A DNA stretch of 64,000 nt from NCBI GenBank assembly GCA_020627685.1, contig JAHDGK010000006.1:1-64000 (forward strand), given 5' to 3'. Source of the DNA: Granulosicoccus sp. (lineage in GTDB: Bacteria; Pseudomonadota; Gammaproteobacteria; Granulosicoccales; Granulosicoccaceae). Position numbers and translations under genes: made by a program. Below, piece after piece: positions 1 to 8,463 of the stretch (the stretch's first letter is position 1; each line of letters opens with the position of its first letter). The notes under the pieces are model-generated. The model worked only from the letters and a program-made list of their open reading frames with translations. It had not been told where the DNA came from and searched no databases.

Positions 1-573
1 CGTCGTGACGACACTTACATCGGCTTGCGCGAGAGAATGGATATTGCCCGCGAGCATGGAGCCGACCTCTTTATTTCTATCCATGCTGACGCCGTACAAC
101 GCCGAACGGCTAAAGGGAGTTCTGTTTACGCTTTATCTATGGACGGGGCTTCTTCCGAAGCGGCGGCCTGGCTGGCTAAAAGTGAAAACGAGTCTGCGGC
201 ACTATTCGGTGATGTTCCGCTTGGAGGAATGGATGACTTTCTCAGTCAAACGTTACTGAGTTTGGCGCAAAGCTCGACCATGGAAATGAGTATGGAGGTG
301 GGTGCCGACATTCTCGATGAGCTCAAGAGTATTGGTCATGTTCACAAGCCAACGGTTGAGCAGGCGGCTTTCGCGGTTTTGAAGTCACCCGATATTCCCT
401 CGGTCCTTGTGGAGACAGCTTTCATCTCTAACCCCGAAGAGGAAAGTAAGCTCCGCAGTACCCGGTATCAGGAAAAGCTGGCCAGAGCTATGGAGCGCGG
501 CGTTATGCGGTATTTATCGCGGCGCGCCCCGGAAGGTACATTGTTGGCTGCCAACAGGCAAAAACAGGGATAA
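1..573 (+). CDS. N-acetylmuramoyl-L-alanine amidase, 5' truncated (AmiB/AmiC type)
   Basis: The gene enters from the left edge in frame 1, so 190 C-terminal residues are visible and the start is missing. It belongs to the Amidase_3 family of zinc amidases, which cleave the bond between N-acetylmuramic acid and the first L-alanine of the stem peptide during cell separation. Visible marks are the zinc-binding His in SIHADA (about residue 30 of the fragment) and the catalytic Glu in VETAFISN near residue 141. The first residues, RRDDTYIGLRER, match the usual family motif just before them. No LysM domain follows the catalytic domain in the visible part. It lies 106 bp upstream of mutL, as amiB does in Escherichia coli, which supports the AmiB assignment. 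The missing N-terminus prevents a decision between AmiB and AmiC. Confidence 0.9.
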   Translation, partial: RRDDTYIGLRERMDIAREHGADLFISIHADAVQRRTAKGSSVYALSMDGASSEAAAWLAKSENESAALFGDVPLGGMDDFLSQTLLSLAQSSTMEMSMEVGADILDELKSIGHVHKPTVEQAAFAVLKSPDIPSVLVETAFISNPEEESKLRSTRYQEKLARAMERGVMRYLSRRAPEGTLLAANRQKQG

Positions 574-679
574 AGATAAATCCTGAGTAGGGTCGTGCAG
601 ACCCGCGGCAACAGGCGCATAATATTGGTTTGATGCTCGCCCTTTAAAGCGTGGTTTGCAACCACAACAGTAACCGTCT

Positions 680-2542
680 ATGCCGACAATACAGCAACTT
701 CCCGATCACCTGATAAACCAGATTGCCGCAGGGGAGGTCGTGGAGCGCCCTGCGTCCATCGTTAAAGAGCTTGTTGAGAATTCCCTCGATGCCGGTGCAA
801 CGCATATCCTTATAGAGCTGGAGCAAGGTGGTCTTGATCGAATTAAGGTGCGTGATAATGGTTGCGGCATAGAGGCTAGCGATTTGCCTTTAGCTCTGAG
901 CCGGCATGCCACCAGTAAAATTCAATCAATGGAAGATCTGTGGAAGGTCGGTACATTGGGTTTTCGAGGCGAGGCCTTGCCCAGTATTGCGTCAGTCTCC
1001 CGGTTGACGGTCACCTCCTGTACAGAGGAGGCCGAGCACGGGGCGAAAATAGCGTACCAAGCTGACGGTAGCATGAGGCACGAACCCGCACCGCATCCAA
1101 AGGGCAGCACGGTAGATGTCGCAAGTTTGTTTTATAACGTGCCCGCAAGACGTAAATTCATGCGGACACCTCGTACTGAGTTTTCACGCTGCGAAGCTGT
1201 CGTTAAAACATTGGCCATGGCTCAGCCTCAATGTGCGTTTACGCTGTCTCACAACGGTAAAGTCACGTTCGAATGCAAGTCGGCGATTGATGCGCAAGCG
1301 CAAAATCAGCGTATCACCCGTATTCTGGGCAAAGGGTTTGGTGAGAGTGCGCATGCCGTTAGTGTTGAAGGGGCAGGTCTTGTATTAAAAGGCTGGTTGG
1401 CTGATCCTGCTTTTTCCCGATCGCAAGCAGACATGCAGTACTTTTACGTCAACCAGCGAGTTGTACGCGATAAAGTCATCTCGCATGCGGTTAAACAAGC
1501 CTACAGCGATTTAATCTATCACCAGCGTTTTCCGGCCTTTGTGCTCTTTCTGGAAATGGACCCTACGGCGGTAGATGTCAACGTCCATCCGGGAAAGCAA
1601 GAAGTTCGATTCAGAGAAAGCCAGCTGGTTCATAGCTTTATCCGTCGTTCCATTAAAGATTTTCTGGGCGCTATAACGCCTGAACATGCGTTGGAATCGG
1701 CCGGTGATTTTCAAGGAGCCGCGCCGGGAGTTTTCGGTGATGTGCAAACTTCAATTCCGCCTGTCTCCGACTCAGCACAAAGCAGCGCCACTCCGTACAC
1801 TCGTCCGCCCATTCAGCGACCGATGCCGTTACAGGTTCAAGATCAACTATCAGCGATGAACCGTCTTGGAGCTGCCAGGGCGCCAGAGCCGATAAGCCCA
1901 TACGCGCAGCGCGGTGACGGAATTTTAAACGATGAAGTGTCGCAGCCGGAAGCTGTGATACCTCCGTTAGGCTTTGCCAGAGCACACTTACATGGCGTGT
2001 ATATCCTGGCTGAAAATCGAGATGGCATGATTATCGTGGATGCCCACGCTGCTCATGAAAGGATTACCTACGAGCGCCTGAAAGAGGCGTATCACAATGG
2101 TGCTTTGAACACTCAGGCCTTGTTAGTACCGGTAACGCTTGATGTGAGCGAAGCAGAAGCTGATCGGTGTGAAGTGGAGTCTGAATGGTTGGGTTCATTA
2201 GGGTTCAGTGTCGATCGTATAGCACCGGAGCAGCTCTGCATCCGTGAAGTCCCTGCTATCTTGGGGCGGGCAGATGTGAGTGCCTTGTTACGAGACGTGC
2301 TATCAGACTTAATGAATCACGACACCAGTGAGCGTCTGCGCTCAGCCGTCGATGAAGTTTTATCGTCCATGGCGTGTCATGGCTCTGTGCGGGCGAACCG
2401 TGCCTTAAGTCCGTCTGAGATGAATGCGCTGTTGCGCCAAATTGAATCTACGCCGAATAGCGGCCAGTGCAATCATGGTCGACCTACCTGGACGGCGCTT
2501 AGTATGCAGGACCTTGATAAATTATTTTTACGCGGTCGCTAA
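680..2542 (+). CDS. mutL: DNA mismatch repair protein MutL
   Basis: MutL couples mismatch recognition by MutS to strand removal. The N-terminal GHKL ATPase shows IAAGEVVERP, ENSLDAGAT, DNGCGI and GFRGEALPSI. A Ser/Pro-rich linker covers roughly residues 350-420, and the C-terminal dimerisation domain follows. That domain contains DAHAAHERITYE near residue 454, which fits the DxHA(X)2E(X)4E metal-binding motif of MutL proteins with latent endonuclease activity. ACHGSVRAN and CNHGRP, near the end, complete the metal site. Such MutLs occur in organisms without MutH. The length of 620 residues is normal. The gene sits between the amidase and miaA in the classical gammaproteobacterial order. The ATG at 680 has only a weak ribosome binding site, but the conserved N-terminus begins there. 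Confidence 0.97.
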   Translation: MPTIQQLPDHLINQIAAGEVVERPASIVKELVENSLDAGATHILIELEQGGLDRIKVRDNGCGIEASDLPLALSRHATSKIQSMEDLWKVGTLGFRGEALPSIASVSRLTVTSCTEEAEHGAKIAYQADGSMRHEPAPHPKGSTVDVASLFYNVPARRKFMRTPRTEFSRCEAVVKTLAMAQPQCAFTLSHNGKVTFECKSAIDAQAQNQRITRILGKGFGESAHAVSVEGAGLVLKGWLADPAFSRSQADMQYFYVNQRVVRDKVISHAVKQAYSDLIYHQRFPAFVLFLEMDPTAVDVNVHPGKQEVRFRESQLVHSFIRRSIKDFLGAITPEHALESAGDFQGAAPGVFGDVQTSIPPVSDSAQSSATPYTRPPIQRPMPLQVQDQLSAMNRLGAARAPEPISPYAQRGDGILNDEVSQPEAVIPPLGFARAHLHGVYILAENRDGMIIVDAHAAHERITYERLKEAYHNGALNTQALLVPVTLDVSEAEADRCEVESEWLGSLGFSVDRIAPEQLCIREVPAILGRADVSALLRDVLSDLMNHDTSERLRSAVDEVLSSMACHGSVRANRALSPSEMNALLRQIESTPNSGQCNHGRPTWTALSMQDLDKLFLRGR

Positions 2543-2571
2543 ACCATGTGCATGCACAATGAGAGAGGCCG

Positions 2572-3570
2572 GTGAGTCTGCTTGAAACGAATTCGGTGTT
2601 ATCCCGTGCACCTGTTTTTTTAATGGGCGCTACTGCCTGTGGAAAAACAGATCTGTCGCTGTTTATGGCAAAGACGCTCGATGCGGAAATCATCAGTGTA
2701 GATTCTGCTTTGGTCTATCGCGGTCTAGATATTGGAACTGCAAAACCCTCCATGGAAGAACGTGACGGTATCCCCCATCATTTAATTGATATTTGTGATC
2801 CTTGGGAGGCCTATTCAGCCGCACGTTTTTGCAACGACGCATCGCAGCTCATAACCGAGATTCAATCGCGGGGCAAAAGGGCCCTGTTGGTTGGCGGTAC
2901 AATGTTGTACTTCAAATCCCTTGAGGAAGGTCTGGCCATTCTCCCCGATGCGGATGCGTCTCTGAGGCAAGAGATGATGGATGATGCGGCCGTTCGAGGT
3001 TGGATGGCACTGCATCAAGATCTAGCAAAAGTAGACCCTGTTGCTGCTGAGCGAATTCACCCGAATGACCCGCAGAGAATTCAGCGGGCACTGGAAGTAC
3101 ATCGTCTAACCGGTGTGCCTTTAACAACACTTCAAAAGGACACGCAGTCTCTGTTGCCGGAGGCGCCGGTTAAGTTTGCCCTCGTACCCGATGACAGAGC
3201 CTGGTTGCATGAGCGTATCCAACGTCGCTTTGCGCTTATGCTTGAGGCGGGTTTTTTAGACGAGGTGCGTGCACTAAAAGAGGATGCACGGATCCACGCC
3301 GAGCTACCTGCTATCCGAAGCGTCGGTTATCGTCAGGCCTGGGAGCATTTGGATGCTTCTGAAACCAACGAATCTGAGAAAGCGTCATCAGATAAAGTGT
3401 GGGTGGACAAAGCAACGGCTGCAACCAGGCAACTGGCAAAGCGACAATTAACCTGGCTCAGGGGTATGGATAATGTTCATTATCTAGCCTGTGATGCTCT
3501 CTCCTTAGAAGAACAAAAAAGCACCTTGTGCGACATACTGAATACGCAAGAGACCGGTTTTAATGACTGA
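2572..3570 (+). CDS. miaA: tRNA dimethylallyltransferase MiaA
   Basis: MiaA transfers a dimethylallyl group to N6 of adenosine 37 in tRNAs that read codons starting with U. The P-loop GATACGKT lies near residue 20, followed by DSALVYRGLDIGTAKP and HHLIDI, all family signatures. The length is 332 residues, slightly longer than the roughly 316 of E. coli because of an acidic stretch near residues 263-280. The start is GTG at 2572, placed because the conserved N-terminus begins a few residues later; GAGAGAGG lies just upstream. It follows mutL by 29 bp. The last 8 bases overlap cysM, which suggests translational coupling. The usual next gene, hfq, is absent from this position. Confidence 0.96.
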   Translation: MSLLETNSVLSRAPVFLMGATACGKTDLSLFMAKTLDAEIISVDSALVYRGLDIGTAKPSMEERDGIPHHLIDICDPWEAYSAARFCNDASQLITEIQSRGKRALLVGGTMLYFKSLEEGLAILPDADASLRQEMMDDAAVRGWMALHQDLAKVDPVAAERIHPNDPQRIQRALEVHRLTGVPLTTLQKDTQSLLPEAPVKFALVPDDRAWLHERIQRRFALMLEAGFLDEVRALKEDARIHAELPAIRSVGYRQAWEHLDASETNESEKASSDKVWVDKATAATRQLAKRQLTWLRGMDNVHYLACDALSLEEQKSTLCDILNTQETGFND

Positions 3571-4480
3571 CATACGTACAGATATAAATTTGCCCTCAAT
3601 GGTCGATCAAATAGGTAATACCCGTTTGGTGCCCATACAACGTTTAAGCGCTAACGATCGTGGCAATAGAATTTTTGGCAAATTGGAAGGTGATAATCCA
3701 GCCGGTTCTGTAAAAGATCGACCGGCCTCCAACATGATCTTACAGGCACAAGCTCGTGGAACAATTAAGCCGGGCGATACGCTGCTGGAGGCCACCAGTG
3801 GTAACACGGGAATAGCGCTTGCGATGGTCGCGGCAACTCTGGGTTATAAGTTAAAGCTCTTAATGCCAGACAACATGACTGACGAACGCAAGTCACTCAT
3901 GATGGCCTATGGCGCGGAACTCATCTTGGTCACCGAAGAGCAAGGAATGGAGCATGCGCGTGATACCGCTGCTGCAATGGCCGAACGGGGCGAAGGTTTA
4001 CTGCTCGATCAGTTTGCCAATCCGGATAACTGGAATGCGCACTACCGTTCTACCGGCCCAGAATTATGGGATGCCACCAACGGGAAAATCACGCACTTCG
4101 TTAGCTCTATGGGGACAACCGGAACCATCATGGGAGTTTCCCGTTATCTCAAGGAGAAGAATCCAGATATTCAGATAATTGGCGTTCAACCTGAAGACGG
4201 ATCTAGTATTCCGGGAATTAGACGCTGGCCGAAAGCCTATCTGCCAAAGATATTCGAGCCTTCCAGAGTCGACAAAATTATTGACGTTAGTCAGACTGAT
4301 GCTGAAAACATGGCCCGAGAGTTGGCGAAACAAGAGGGCATTCTCTCTGGCGTTTCGTCAGGCGGAGCACTGGTTGCTGCGTTAAGGTTGCAGGAATCCT
4401 TGAACGATGCCGTTATTGTGACGATCGTGTGCGATCGTGGAGACCGTTATCTCTCTAGCGGATTATTTCCAGCAACGTAA
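3563..4480 (+). CDS. cysM: cysteine synthase B (CysM)
   Basis: This PLP enzyme makes L-cysteine from O-acetylserine and sulfide or thiosulfate. The PLP lysine is in AGSVKDRP near residue 53. The phosphate-binding loops TSGNTGIA and SMGTTGTI are present. Residues typical of CysM rather than CysK include PDNMTDERK, QGMEHARD, SSIPGIRRWP and the C-terminal CDRGDRYLS. The length is 305 residues, as expected (E. coli CysM has 303). It overlaps miaA by 8 bp and so probably shares its transcript. A 13-bp hairpin immediately downstream is a likely transcript end. The fusion of a sulfur-assimilation gene to the mutL-miaA operon is unusual, since hfq normally occupies this place. Confidence 0.95.
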   Translation: MTDIRTDINLPSMVDQIGNTRLVPIQRLSANDRGNRIFGKLEGDNPAGSVKDRPASNMILQAQARGTIKPGDTLLEATSGNTGIALAMVAATLGYKLKLLMPDNMTDERKSLMMAYGAELILVTEEQGMEHARDTAAAMAERGEGLLLDQFANPDNWNAHYRSTGPELWDATNGKITHFVSSMGTTGTIMGVSRYLKEKNPDIQIIGVQPEDGSSIPGIRRWPKAYLPKIFEPSRVDKIIDVSQTDAENMARELAKQEGILSGVSSGGALVAALRLQESLNDAVIVTIVCDRGDRYLSSGLFPAT

Positions 4481-4496
4481 GGCGATATTTCCCCGT

Positions 4497-4525
4497 TTTA
4501 TGCTCTCTTTTTAAGAGAGCATAAA
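4497..4525. terminator. hairpin between convergent cysM and FHA gene
   Basis: A perfect 13-bp inverted repeat (4497-4509 with 4513-4525) with a 3-base T loop lies between the ends of the convergent cysM and FHA genes. The FHA stop codon is in the loop. Neither flank carries a long T-run, so this is a candidate bidirectional terminator or an mRNA-end stabiliser; the function is inferred from position and symmetry. Confidence 0.55.
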
Positions 4526-5470
4526 TTCAACATCGATACCCGCTACGTTGAGCTCATCACCGCTATGCAGTAGCACAGGCTCATCACCGATGGCATCTCT
4601 GTTAAGTGTTGGGCGGTCTACGCTGTCATCGCTCTCAATGTGCATCAGAAAATAGCCGTCTGGCTTACGCATAATGGCGGCAATCTGAATACCCGGTCGA
4701 CCCAGCGTTGTTACAGGCTTGTCGATGGGAAGAATTTGTCCGGACTTGGCGCCGTTTTTAATTTCAATAACCGCACCCTTTGACGTCACTGGCGCATTGT
4801 CCAGTTCGTGCATAGGTGGCGCAGTGTCATCATGGCTCATGACCGCAGACAGTGTTCGACGCTCGACGCCATCTAGCGGATGAGCGTTGTGATCCTCATC
4901 GTGGCCATTGAGCATGTCGTTAGCTGATGTCTCTATGCGCTTATTTGTTTTTGGAGTTTCCACAGGAGGTTGTGCAAACAGCCGGGCATCTTCATCAAAT
5001 GACATTTCATCTTCATCGATATGATCGATGGGCGTGTCACGCATATCCAGCGAATCGTCACGCATGTCCATAGCGGGTAGGTCCAAAGAGCTATCGATTG
5101 AGTCCAGAGCGTCAACGCTCATATCGCTTGAATCGAAATCATCGTAGTCGCCGGCAAGCGCTGCCACGCGGGATACTTCCGGAATGACCACACCCATACG
5201 AATTTTGCCGAGAATGATGTCATCGCCAGTGACCAAGGCATGCCGTCTAACCACTTCGCCATTAACATACGTGCCGTTCGTGCTGTTTAGGTCTTCAAGC
5301 CACGCTTTACCGTCTTCAAACGTGATTTTGGCGTGGTTGCCACTTATGGAGAGGTTCGGTATGGCCACGTCGTTAGTGGACCGACGTCCGATGGTGATTA
5401 CCTCGTGCCCAGAACCGAATTCGAACTCGTCAACTTCGTTGTCTTCGTGGGTAACGATGATAGTGGTCAT
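4511..5470 (-). CDS. twin FHA-domain protein with acidic linker
   Basis: The protein has 319 residues from the ATG at 5470; a TTG two codons upstream is less likely. FHA domains bind phosphothreonine peptides. FHA1 (about residues 18-92) has the canonical set: GRRSTND, SISGNHA, NSTNGT and YVNGE. The middle (about 105-175) is an Asp/Met-rich low-complexity linker with repeated DSLD/DMRD units. A second FHA-like domain (about 225-319) keeps TLGRPGIQI and a final beta sandwich, but the Ser/His pair and the STNGT motif that contact phosphothreonine are missing, so it may be structural. There is no signal peptide or membrane segment, so it is probably cytoplasmic. No kinase or secretion gene lies beside it, and its partner is unknown. 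Confidence 0.8.
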   Translation of the reverse strand: MTTIIVTHEDNEVDEFEFGSGHEVITIGRRSTNDVAIPNLSISGNHAKITFEDGKAWLEDLNSTNGTYVNGEVVRRHALVTGDDIILGKIRMGVVIPEVSRVAALAGDYDDFDSSDMSVDALDSIDSSLDLPAMDMRDDSLDMRDTPIDHIDEDEMSFDEDARLFAQPPVETPKTNKRIETSANDMLNGHDEDHNAHPLDGVERRTLSAVMSHDDTAPPMHELDNAPVTSKGAVIEIKNGAKSGQILPIDKPVTTLGRPGIQIAAIMRKPDGYFLMHIESDDSVDRPTLNRDAIGDEPVLLHSGDELNVAGIDVEFMLS

Positions 5471-5544
5471 TGGCAATCTCTTAGTGTTCGACGTGCTGCG
5501 GGTAAAAAACCCCGTGGCGATATAATACGCCTATATATCGTTGA

Positions 5545-5573
5545 ATTATTGGTATTTATGTTTCAAACGTCAA
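5545..5573 (-). promoter_or_regulatory. candidate sigma-70 promoter for the FHA gene
   Basis: On the minus strand TTGACG (5568-5573) is separated by exactly 17 bases from AATAAT (5545-5550), about 75 bases upstream of the FHA start codon. Spacing and both hexamers fit a housekeeping promoter. No experimental evidence is visible. Confidence 0.5.
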
Positions 5574-5661
5574 CAGCGTTAGTGATACAAGCAATTGATT
5601 GACACCGAGTGCGTAATAACCATTATTGTGCAGCGTCCAGATGTCTGTTTTAGGCCCGATT

Positions 5662-7074
5662 TCAGCTTTCTTCCTCGATATTGATCAACAGCTTAACACC
5701 CGGATGTATGAGGTCGGAAGAAAGTGCCTCGCCATCGGCATTGCGAATGTTCTTTACCCGAACAGAGTGCTTGTCTGCAATCTCCGACAATGTGTCTCCA
5801 ATACTTACCACATATTCGATACTGCTTTCACTGAACTTAGCATTTCGTCTAACCGCAAGCTCTTGTCCGATAAGAATTTTCGAGGTCTCAAGTGCGTTCA
5901 TGCTACGCAAGCGACGTTGTGAAATTTTGTACAGCTGAGCAATGCCACTGATCGTATCGCCAGCCACCACAATATGAGTGGCGGGTAGGGTAAATAGTTC
6001 GCCTTGTTTGGCTTCCGCCACTTTTGTCTGTAGGACGTCTCCTAAACCTCGCCAAACATAGAAGACGTGAGGGCCTTTCGGTGGGGTAACACCGTGTACC
6101 AGCCCGGCATTCAAGTTTCGTAAAACGTTTTCGTCAATGCCCGTTACTGCGGCTAATTTGTCAATACTGGCGCGTCTTCCCAAGTCGACGATCTCAAAAC
6201 CGTCGCCACGCGAAACGTCTGGAATGACAAAGTCCTGCATGGAGTCATAGCGAACCATTGCCAGCAGCGCTAAAAACTTCGGCACATAGTCATAGGTTTC
6301 CGGTGGCAGCTTAAGGGACCAGAAATCGGTCGGTTTATCGTCCTTTTGATTGCGTTTTACGGCAGCACGAACTCTCCCGGGCCCGGCGTTGTAGGCTGCT
6401 AGTGTCAGCAACCAGTCGCCGTGAAATTCTGCGTTGAGATAACTCAGATAATCCATCGCAGCAGTAGTGGATTGGCGAATGTCAGCGCGTCCGTCAAACC
6501 AAACACTGCGCTTTATTCCGATGGCTTCGGCTGTCATGGGGACAAATTGCCAGATCCCGGCAGCGTATTGGCTGCTTTTAACTTCAGGTCTGTAACCACT
6601 CTCTATAGCCGGTAACAGCGCGAGTTCCACGGGCAGGTAGCGGGCGTCGAGCGCGTCAACGATATGACCGATAAACGGTGTGGCCCGATTCAGAATTTTG
6701 GTCACCCATATCGCTTCCTTGTGGTAATCACGACGGTATTTGTTGATGCGCTCGTTTTCAGGGATTTCTATTCGACGCGATTGTTGGATGGTCTCCCAGG
6801 CATTCAGCGTGCTTGCTACGTCGGGGCTGGGATTCTGGGAGGCATCTGACTCAATGGTTGACGTGAGTTCAGAATTTTCATCACTCATGGCATTGGGGTC
6901 GTACACATAGGTGTCGCCGATTTCGCGGAGCAATATTCGATCGGTTTCGGGCGTATTGCCCAGTTTGGGTAAAATCAGGCCGTCCGCAGTGGGTTCTGGT
7001 ACGTCAGTTGTTTGTGCCATACACAGGCATACCAGCGAACTCAGCGCGAAAGCTGCGGCTGTACGTGACAGCAT
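5662..7074 (-). CDS. mltD: membrane-bound lytic murein transglycosylase D-like (MltD)
   Basis: This enzyme cleaves the MurNAc-GlcNAc bond of peptidoglycan, forming 1,6-anhydro ends. From the start at 7074 the first 21 residues form a signal peptide (MLSRTAAAFALSSL and on to MAQ). The frame stays open to an ATG at 7152, which would add 26 residues before it and leave only 28 bp to the divergent neighbour. The SLT domain covers about residues 120-290. Its catalytic Glu is in LLPAIESGYRP, followed by AAGIWQFVP and LAAYNAGPGRV. Two LysM peptidoglycan-binding repeats close the protein, one from HIVVAGDTISGIA and one from EYVVSIGDTLSEIA. A clear lipobox is missing, unlike E. coli MltD. In E. coli the next gene is gloB, which is not between mltD and the methyltransferase here. 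Confidence 0.92.
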   Translation of the reverse strand: MLSRTAAAFALSSLVCLCMAQTTDVPEPTADGLILPKLGNTPETDRILLREIGDTYVYDPNAMSDENSELTSTIESDASQNPSPDVASTLNAWETIQQSRRIEIPENERINKYRRDYHKEAIWVTKILNRATPFIGHIVDALDARYLPVELALLPAIESGYRPEVKSSQYAAGIWQFVPMTAEAIGIKRSVWFDGRADIRQSTTAAMDYLSYLNAEFHGDWLLTLAAYNAGPGRVRAAVKRNQKDDKPTDFWSLKLPPETYDYVPKFLALLAMVRYDSMQDFVIPDVSRGDGFEIVDLGRRASIDKLAAVTGIDENVLRNLNAGLVHGVTPPKGPHVFYVWRGLGDVLQTKVAEAKQGELFTLPATHIVVAGDTISGIAQLYKISQRRLRSMNALETSKILIGQELAVRRNAKFSESSIEYVVSIGDTLSEIADKHSVRVKNIRNADGEALSSDLIHPGVKLLINIEEES

Positions 7075-7180
7075 CGCTATACTTGAACCAAACCTGTGAC
7101 GGCTGGCGTTAGTATGGTGCCTGAAGGGACTTCCGAGATAGTCTGACGACATCGAGTTTGACAGTGAGCGGTATCGAGCT

Positions 7181-7987
7181 ATGAAAAGTATACGAACGGT
7201 ACGTCAGGGCCCCGTTTGGCTAGACGCACAAGCGCCGTTAGCGCAATGGTACTCAACGAGCCTTGGTCAGTCCATCGCTGAGCGACTTGAAGCGGAATTG
7301 GCAACCTTGCTTGGCGATGTTTTCGGCTACCAGGGTCTGCAGGTAGGTAATCTCGTTCCCGATCTTCATCTGTTGAAAGGGGCCGGTCTTCAACGCCACC
7401 TTATACTCGACGCGCCAGGCAATGAAGCAGACATCCACGGTGACGTACTCTCGCTTCCTGTGGCCTCCGATACCATGAAAGCTGTGGCCTTTTTCCACAC
7501 CTTGGACTTTTGCGATAACGCGCATCAGGCTCTGCGAGAAGCCGATAGGGTGTTGACGGACGATGGCCAGCTCATCATTGTCGGCTTCAATCCGTACAGT
7601 ATGTTTGGTGCGAGGCACGCACTGACAGCGTGGCGCAAGCGAGAGCCTTGGAACGGTCGTTTTTATGCGCGACACCGCGTAAGCGACTGGTTGTCAGTAC
7701 TCAACTACCGCGTTATGGACAGCAACGCGATGTTCATTCGCCCGCCAATCAATAGCGAGCGAGTGCTGCGGCGGCTCAATAAGATGGAGGGCTTGCAACG
7801 CTGGATGAGTCTTATGGGGGGCGTGTACATCATGCGTGCAAGAAAACAAACAATTCCGATGACAATGATGCGCCAATGGCGTCGTCCACGCAGTAGAATG
7901 GCAGCCGCTAGTCTTGCTCGCACCCGTGAGGATGCCAGTGGACAACCCTCGGCCACAGTTGCTCGTATCGACAGTCGGCTGCCCTAG
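7181..7987 (+). CDS. YafS-like SAM-dependent methyltransferase
   Basis: A 268-residue protein of the Methyltransf_11 type. The strand-4/strand-5 block is recognisable (DVLSLPVASDTMKAV, then HTLDFCDNAHQALREADRVL, then DGQLIIVGFNP). The glycine-rich SAM loop at the N-terminus is weak, as in other members found next to rnhA. The family is known mainly from this position (yafS-rnhA-dnaQ in E. coli) and has no firmly assigned substrate. The C-terminal 50 residues are basic and Arg-rich (RRPRSRMAAASLARTRE) and probably unstructured. It is divergent from mltD and 29 bp upstream of rnhA, with which it is likely cotranscribed. Confidence 0.82.
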   Translation: MKSIRTVRQGPVWLDAQAPLAQWYSTSLGQSIAERLEAELATLLGDVFGYQGLQVGNLVPDLHLLKGAGLQRHLILDAPGNEADIHGDVLSLPVASDTMKAVAFFHTLDFCDNAHQALREADRVLTDDGQLIIVGFNPYSMFGARHALTAWRKREPWNGRFYARHRVSDWLSVLNYRVMDSNAMFIRPPINSERVLRRLNKMEGLQRWMSLMGGVYIMRARKQTIPMTMMRQWRRPRSRMAAASLARTREDASGQPSATVARIDSRLP

Positions 7988-8016
7988 TACTTCAACTGGT
8001 GTGAATTGATTCGTTC

Positions 8017-8463
8017 GTGATTGAAATTTATACAGATGGTGCCTGTCGTGGAAATCCGGGACCCGGCGGTTGGGGTGCTTTATTACGTTCAGGCAAGCAT
8101 GAAAAAGAGCTGTGGGGTGGGGAACAACACACCACGAACAATCGCATGGAGATGACGGCAGTCATCGAATCGCTTAAGGCGATGAAGCGACCTAGCGATA
8201 TCGTACTGACAACCGATTCGCAGTATGTACGCAAGGGCATCACCGAATGGATAGACGGTTGGAAGAAAAAGAACTGGCAAACAGCGGCGAGAAAGCCTGT
8301 CAAAAACGCTGATCTGTGGAAGGAAATTGATCGCCTGGCAGCTACTCACAATATCGAGTGGAAATGGGTAAAAGGGCATAGTGGCCATGCCGAGAACGAG
8401 CGTGTTGATGAGCTGGCTAATAAAGGCATCGATGAGCTTCCTAAAGCAGGAAGCTCTACATGA
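8017..8463 (+). CDS. rnhA: ribonuclease HI
   Basis: RNase HI degrades the RNA strand of RNA:DNA hybrids, such as R-loops and lagging-strand primers. The four catalytic acids are visible: Asp7 in [14 protein letters not shown], Glu45 in NNRMEMTAV, Asp67 in TTDSQY, and the Asp in ERVDELAN near residue 131. The His of KGHSGH precedes the last one. The length is 148 residues (E. coli has 155). The GTG start at 8017 is chosen because the first beta-strand MIEIYTDG begins directly there. The stop overlaps the dnaQ start by 4 bases (ATGA), indicating coupled translation of the two replication genes. Confidence 0.96.
   Translation: MIEIYTDGACRGNPGPGGWGALLRSGKHEKELWGGEQHTTNNRMEMTAVIESLKAMKRPSDIVLTTDSQYVRKGITEWIDGWKKKNWQTAARKPVKNADLWKEIDRLAATHNIEWKWVKGHSGHAENERVDELANKGIDELPKAGSST

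Noticed and set aside
590-604. GGGTC-GTGCA-GACCC inverted repeat downstream of the amidase gene
   Set aside because: Only a 5-bp stem with no T-run; too weak to call a terminator.
1511-1985. Overlapping minus-strand ORFs of 78 and 104 codons inside mutL
   Set aside because: Shadow frames of a clearly conserved gene; no signal peptide, ribosome binding site or recognisable motif.
5626-5938. Plus-strand ORFs of 85-98 codons
   Set aside because: They lie opposite the LysM repeats of mltD and have no ribosome binding site; the coding signal belongs to the minus strand.
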